From Paenibacillus sp. ACRRX (GTDB lineage Bacteria > Bacillota > Bacilli > Paenibacillales > Paenibacillaceae), in assembly GCF_022346885.1 (NCBI RefSeq), contig NZ_JAKRNK010000001.1, positions 992,001-1,056,000 of the forward strand: a DNA stretch of 64,000 nucleotides. The letters run 5' to 3'. A program made the position numbers and the translations under genes. Below are positions 62,410-64,000 of this stretch, one piece after another. Numbering within the stretch: the stretch's first letter is position 1; each line of letters opens with the position of its first letter. The notes under the pieces are model-generated. The model was not told the origin of the DNA. It worked only from the letters and a program-made list of their open reading frames with translations, and did no database searches.

Positions 62410-63426
62410 GTGACAAGTGATAATCGCTCTATTACAACTCAAGATCGAAAAATCAGCATAGTCTTCAATAACAATTCGGAACCAATACAACCACCTGAGC
62501 CGAATGAATCTATGAACAATTCCATTTCTGAAGAGTTTCCTGAAGCCTTTAATGAACTTGACGATATGATTGGTCTTGATGAGGTAAAACAAATCGTATT
62601 TGAAATATACGCAATGCTGCGTGTTCAAAAAATTCGGCAAGCCGAGGGGCTGCAAGCAAATTCTCAAGTTTATCATATGATCTTTTCAGGTAACCCCGGC
62701 ACAGGAAAAACGACAGTGGCTAGAATTGTAGCTAAGATGTTTCATCAGCTTGGAGTAATTTCTAAAGGTCATCTGCTTGAAGTAGATCGTGCCGATCTTG
62801 TTGGGGAGTACATCGGCCATACGGCACAGAAGACGAGAGAAGTAGTTAAAAAGGCAATGGGCGGCGTATTATTTGTGGATGAAGCCTATAGTCTGGCGCG
62901 TGGTGGGGAAAAAGATTTTGGGAAAGAAGCAATTGACTGCTTAGTGAAATTAATGGAAGACCGGCGTAATGACTTTATTTTGATTATTGCTGGATATCCC
63001 CGAGAAATGAATGATTTATTGGAATTAAACACAGGGTTACCTTCTCGATTTGCCATGCACGTAGATTTTCCTGACTATTCCATCGATGAATTGATAAAGA
63101 TTTTACTTAAGATGGCTTTTGAAAAAGAGTATGTTATCCAACCTTCTGCAATTGATAAGATTAAAGAGTACATTGTGAAAGAAAAGGAAATAAAGCAAAA
63201 TTTCAGTAACGCTCGTTTTATTAGAAATATGTTGGAAAAAGCGATCCGAAACCACGCAGTGAGAATAACTAGGAAATTATCTTCAGTGAAAATAAATAAA
63301 TCAAATTTGATTAATTTAACGAACGAGGATTTTCATTACTTTGAAAAGAATGACACAGCTCCCAGCCAAACGGTTGATCCGTTTGATCGTTATATCAATT
63401 TGCTTACGAAGGATTCGAGATATTAA
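62410..63426 (+). CDS. spoVK: Stage V sporulation protein K, AAA+ ATPase
   Basis: GTG at 62410 follows AAGGAGTGATTTAAA. The 338-residue protein has an AAA+ module with Walker A GNPGTGKT (94-101), Walker B GVLFVDEAYSL (Asp157-Glu158), and the sensor and arginine-finger regions (IIAGYPREM, NTGLPSRF). This is the CbbX/SpoVK group. In B. subtilis spoVK is expressed in the mother cell and needed for spore maturation, and hflX follows it as here. The first 45 residues are a disordered acidic/polar stretch. The 3' third is clearly richer in A and T than neighbouring genes. Confidence 0.93.
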   Translation: MTSDNRSITTQDRKISIVFNNNSEPIQPPEPNESMNNSISEEFPEAFNELDDMIGLDEVKQIVFEIYAMLRVQKIRQAEGLQANSQVYHMIFSGNPGTGKTTVARIVAKMFHQLGVISKGHLLEVDRADLVGEYIGHTAQKTREVVKKAMGGVLFVDEAYSLARGGEKDFGKEAIDCLVKLMEDRRNDFILIIAGYPREMNDLLELNTGLPSRFAMHVDFPDYSIDELIKILLKMAFEKEYVIQPSAIDKIKEYIVKEKEIKQNFSNARFIRNMLEKAIRNHAVRITRKLSSVKINKSNLINLTNEDFHYFEKNDTAPSQTVDPFDRYINLLTKDSRY

Positions 63427-63446
63427 TTCTGGCGATTACAGGGTAC

Positions 63447-63466
63447 GATGCTCAGAGAAGAGCATC
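63447..63466 (+). terminator. Weak terminator after spoVK
   Basis: GATGCTC pairs with GAGCATC (7 bp, 6-base loop), followed by the A/T-rich CATATAATTT. No U-run is present. Confidence 0.45.
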
Positions 63467-63566
63467 CATATAATTTAATGATATACCATTTGTCGGCATG
63501 ATTATTGAATTTAAACCCCGTGTAATGCCTAGCTAGCTGGGACTTATGACGTTAAGAGCACTGTAT

Positions 63567-63595
63567 TTAAAATGCAAGCGGAAATGAGGTATACT
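63567..63595 (+). promoter_or_regulatory. Possible promoter of hflX
   Basis: TTAAAA and TATACT are separated by 17 bases and lie 73 bases before the hflX ATG. Confidence 0.4.
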
Positions 63596-63667
63596 GTATA
63601 TCGTATTGCATTGCATTTACAGGTCAGTTGTATTGATACTGTTAGACGAAGGAGCTTACGCTGTTAC

Positions 63668-64000
63668 ATGCGAACGACTACATACGACACAACCGAGGCG
63701 ATTCCGGATCGAGCTGTCTTGGTAACCCTTATCACGGACGAAGTAAAACGAAGCGGTATCGATGCCCAATACTCATTGGATGAGCTTGTGCAATTGGCAG
63801 AGACAGCAGGTGTGGAAGTCGTCTCCACGATGTCACAAGCTCGTGATACTCGTGACCCGAAGTGGTTTATTGGCAAGGGCAAGGTACAGGAGCTAAAGGC
63901 GGTTATGGATGAATTAGCAGCCAATACTGCTATATTCGATCAAGAATTGTCAGGCGCGCAAGTACGCAATCTGGAACAAGTGTTAGATGCTAAAATTATA
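63668..64000 (+). CDS. hflX: Ribosome-splitting GTPase HflX, 3' end outside the window
   Basis: ATG 63668 opens a frame of 111 codons that runs off the window. The visible part is the N-terminal HflX domain: LDELVQLAETAGVEVVST, KWFIGKGKVQELK and IFDQELSGAQVRNLE. These are typical of the nucleotide-binding HflX N domain that precedes the G domain. The GAAGGAG site is 13 bases away, slightly far. HflX releases stalled ribosomes under stress. The position after spoVK matches B. subtilis ynbA. Confidence 0.93.
   Translation, partial: MRTTTYDTTEAIPDRAVLVTLITDEVKRSGIDAQYSLDELVQLAETAGVEVVSTMSQARDTRDPKWFIGKGKVQELKAVMDELAANTAIFDQELSGAQVRNLEQVLDAKII

Noticed and set aside
1-64000. CRISPR arrays, tRNA, rRNA, insertion sequences, prophage attachment sites
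   Set aside because: No regularly spaced repeats, cloverleaf-like sequences, transposase motifs or integrase genes were seen when reading both strands; only the single phage-like gene at 45964 recalls mobile DNA.

Overview
The window looks like a chromosomal segment of an endospore-forming low-GC Gram-positive bacterium, most likely a Paenibacillus or close relative. The evidence is the cotE, mutS, mutL, miaA, hfq ... spoVK, hflX order (close to that of Bacillus subtilis), S-layer-homology and copper-amine-oxidase-like stalk domains on exported proteins, strong AGGAGG-type ribosome binding sites, and Bacillota families such as DynA, RelQ/SAS1, bacterial NO synthase and CstR. I saw no rRNA, tRNA, CRISPR array, insertion sequence or complete prophage.

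Layout. 1-9.9 kb: a truncated cell-wall amidase, a GerMN lipoprotein, an SLH surface protein, endonuclease III, a small unknown protein and a double-GTPase bacterial dynamin. 10.1-16.9 kb: a heterodimeric ABC exporter with one predicted degenerate ATP site, an SGNH esterase and an ABC-2 type transporter. 17.0-21.5 kb: topoisomerase IV (parE-parC), followed by an unlisted 55-codon antisense-strand gene whose coding sequence contains the likely parC terminator. 21.9-33.0 kb: a MarR regulator, a leftward operon (rRNA methyltransferase, RluA-type pseudouridine synthase, CapA lipoprotein), a divergent two-component pair, an XRE regulator with an operator dyad inside its own promoter, small conserved genes, a PadR regulator and a CobW GTPase. 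33.3-36 kb: carbonic anhydrase, a HesB/YqkB-like protein and an M32 carboxypeptidase.

36-43.3 kb is a redox/sulfur block. A nitric oxide synthase gene is divergent from a four-part persulfide-handling fusion (CoA-disulfide-reductase-like, rhodanese, TusA, DsrE-like). Two perfect CsoR/CstR-type operators lie at the fusion promoter and a CstR-like repressor gene follows. A NitT/TauT-type ABC importer comes next, with a possibly structured leader.

43.4-48.3 kb: an acetyltransferase, the small alarmone synthetase, an ArAE-type membrane protein, an orphan phage-baseplate-like gene and cotE with a mother-cell-type promoter. Immediately after cotE, two intrinsic terminators with a GAAA-capped hairpin between them lie just before the start of a predicted COOH-NH2 ligase (phiEco32-type amidoligase). 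The cotE-amidoligase arrangement is the strongest candidate here for an undescribed system. 50.2-64 kb: mutS, mutL, an RsmJ-like methyltransferase, miaA, hfq, a class A PBP, a cyclophilin lipoprotein, a YdcF-like protein, spoVK and the 5' part of hflX, which runs off the window.

Assignments rest on motifs read by eye; no database search or folding calculation was run.
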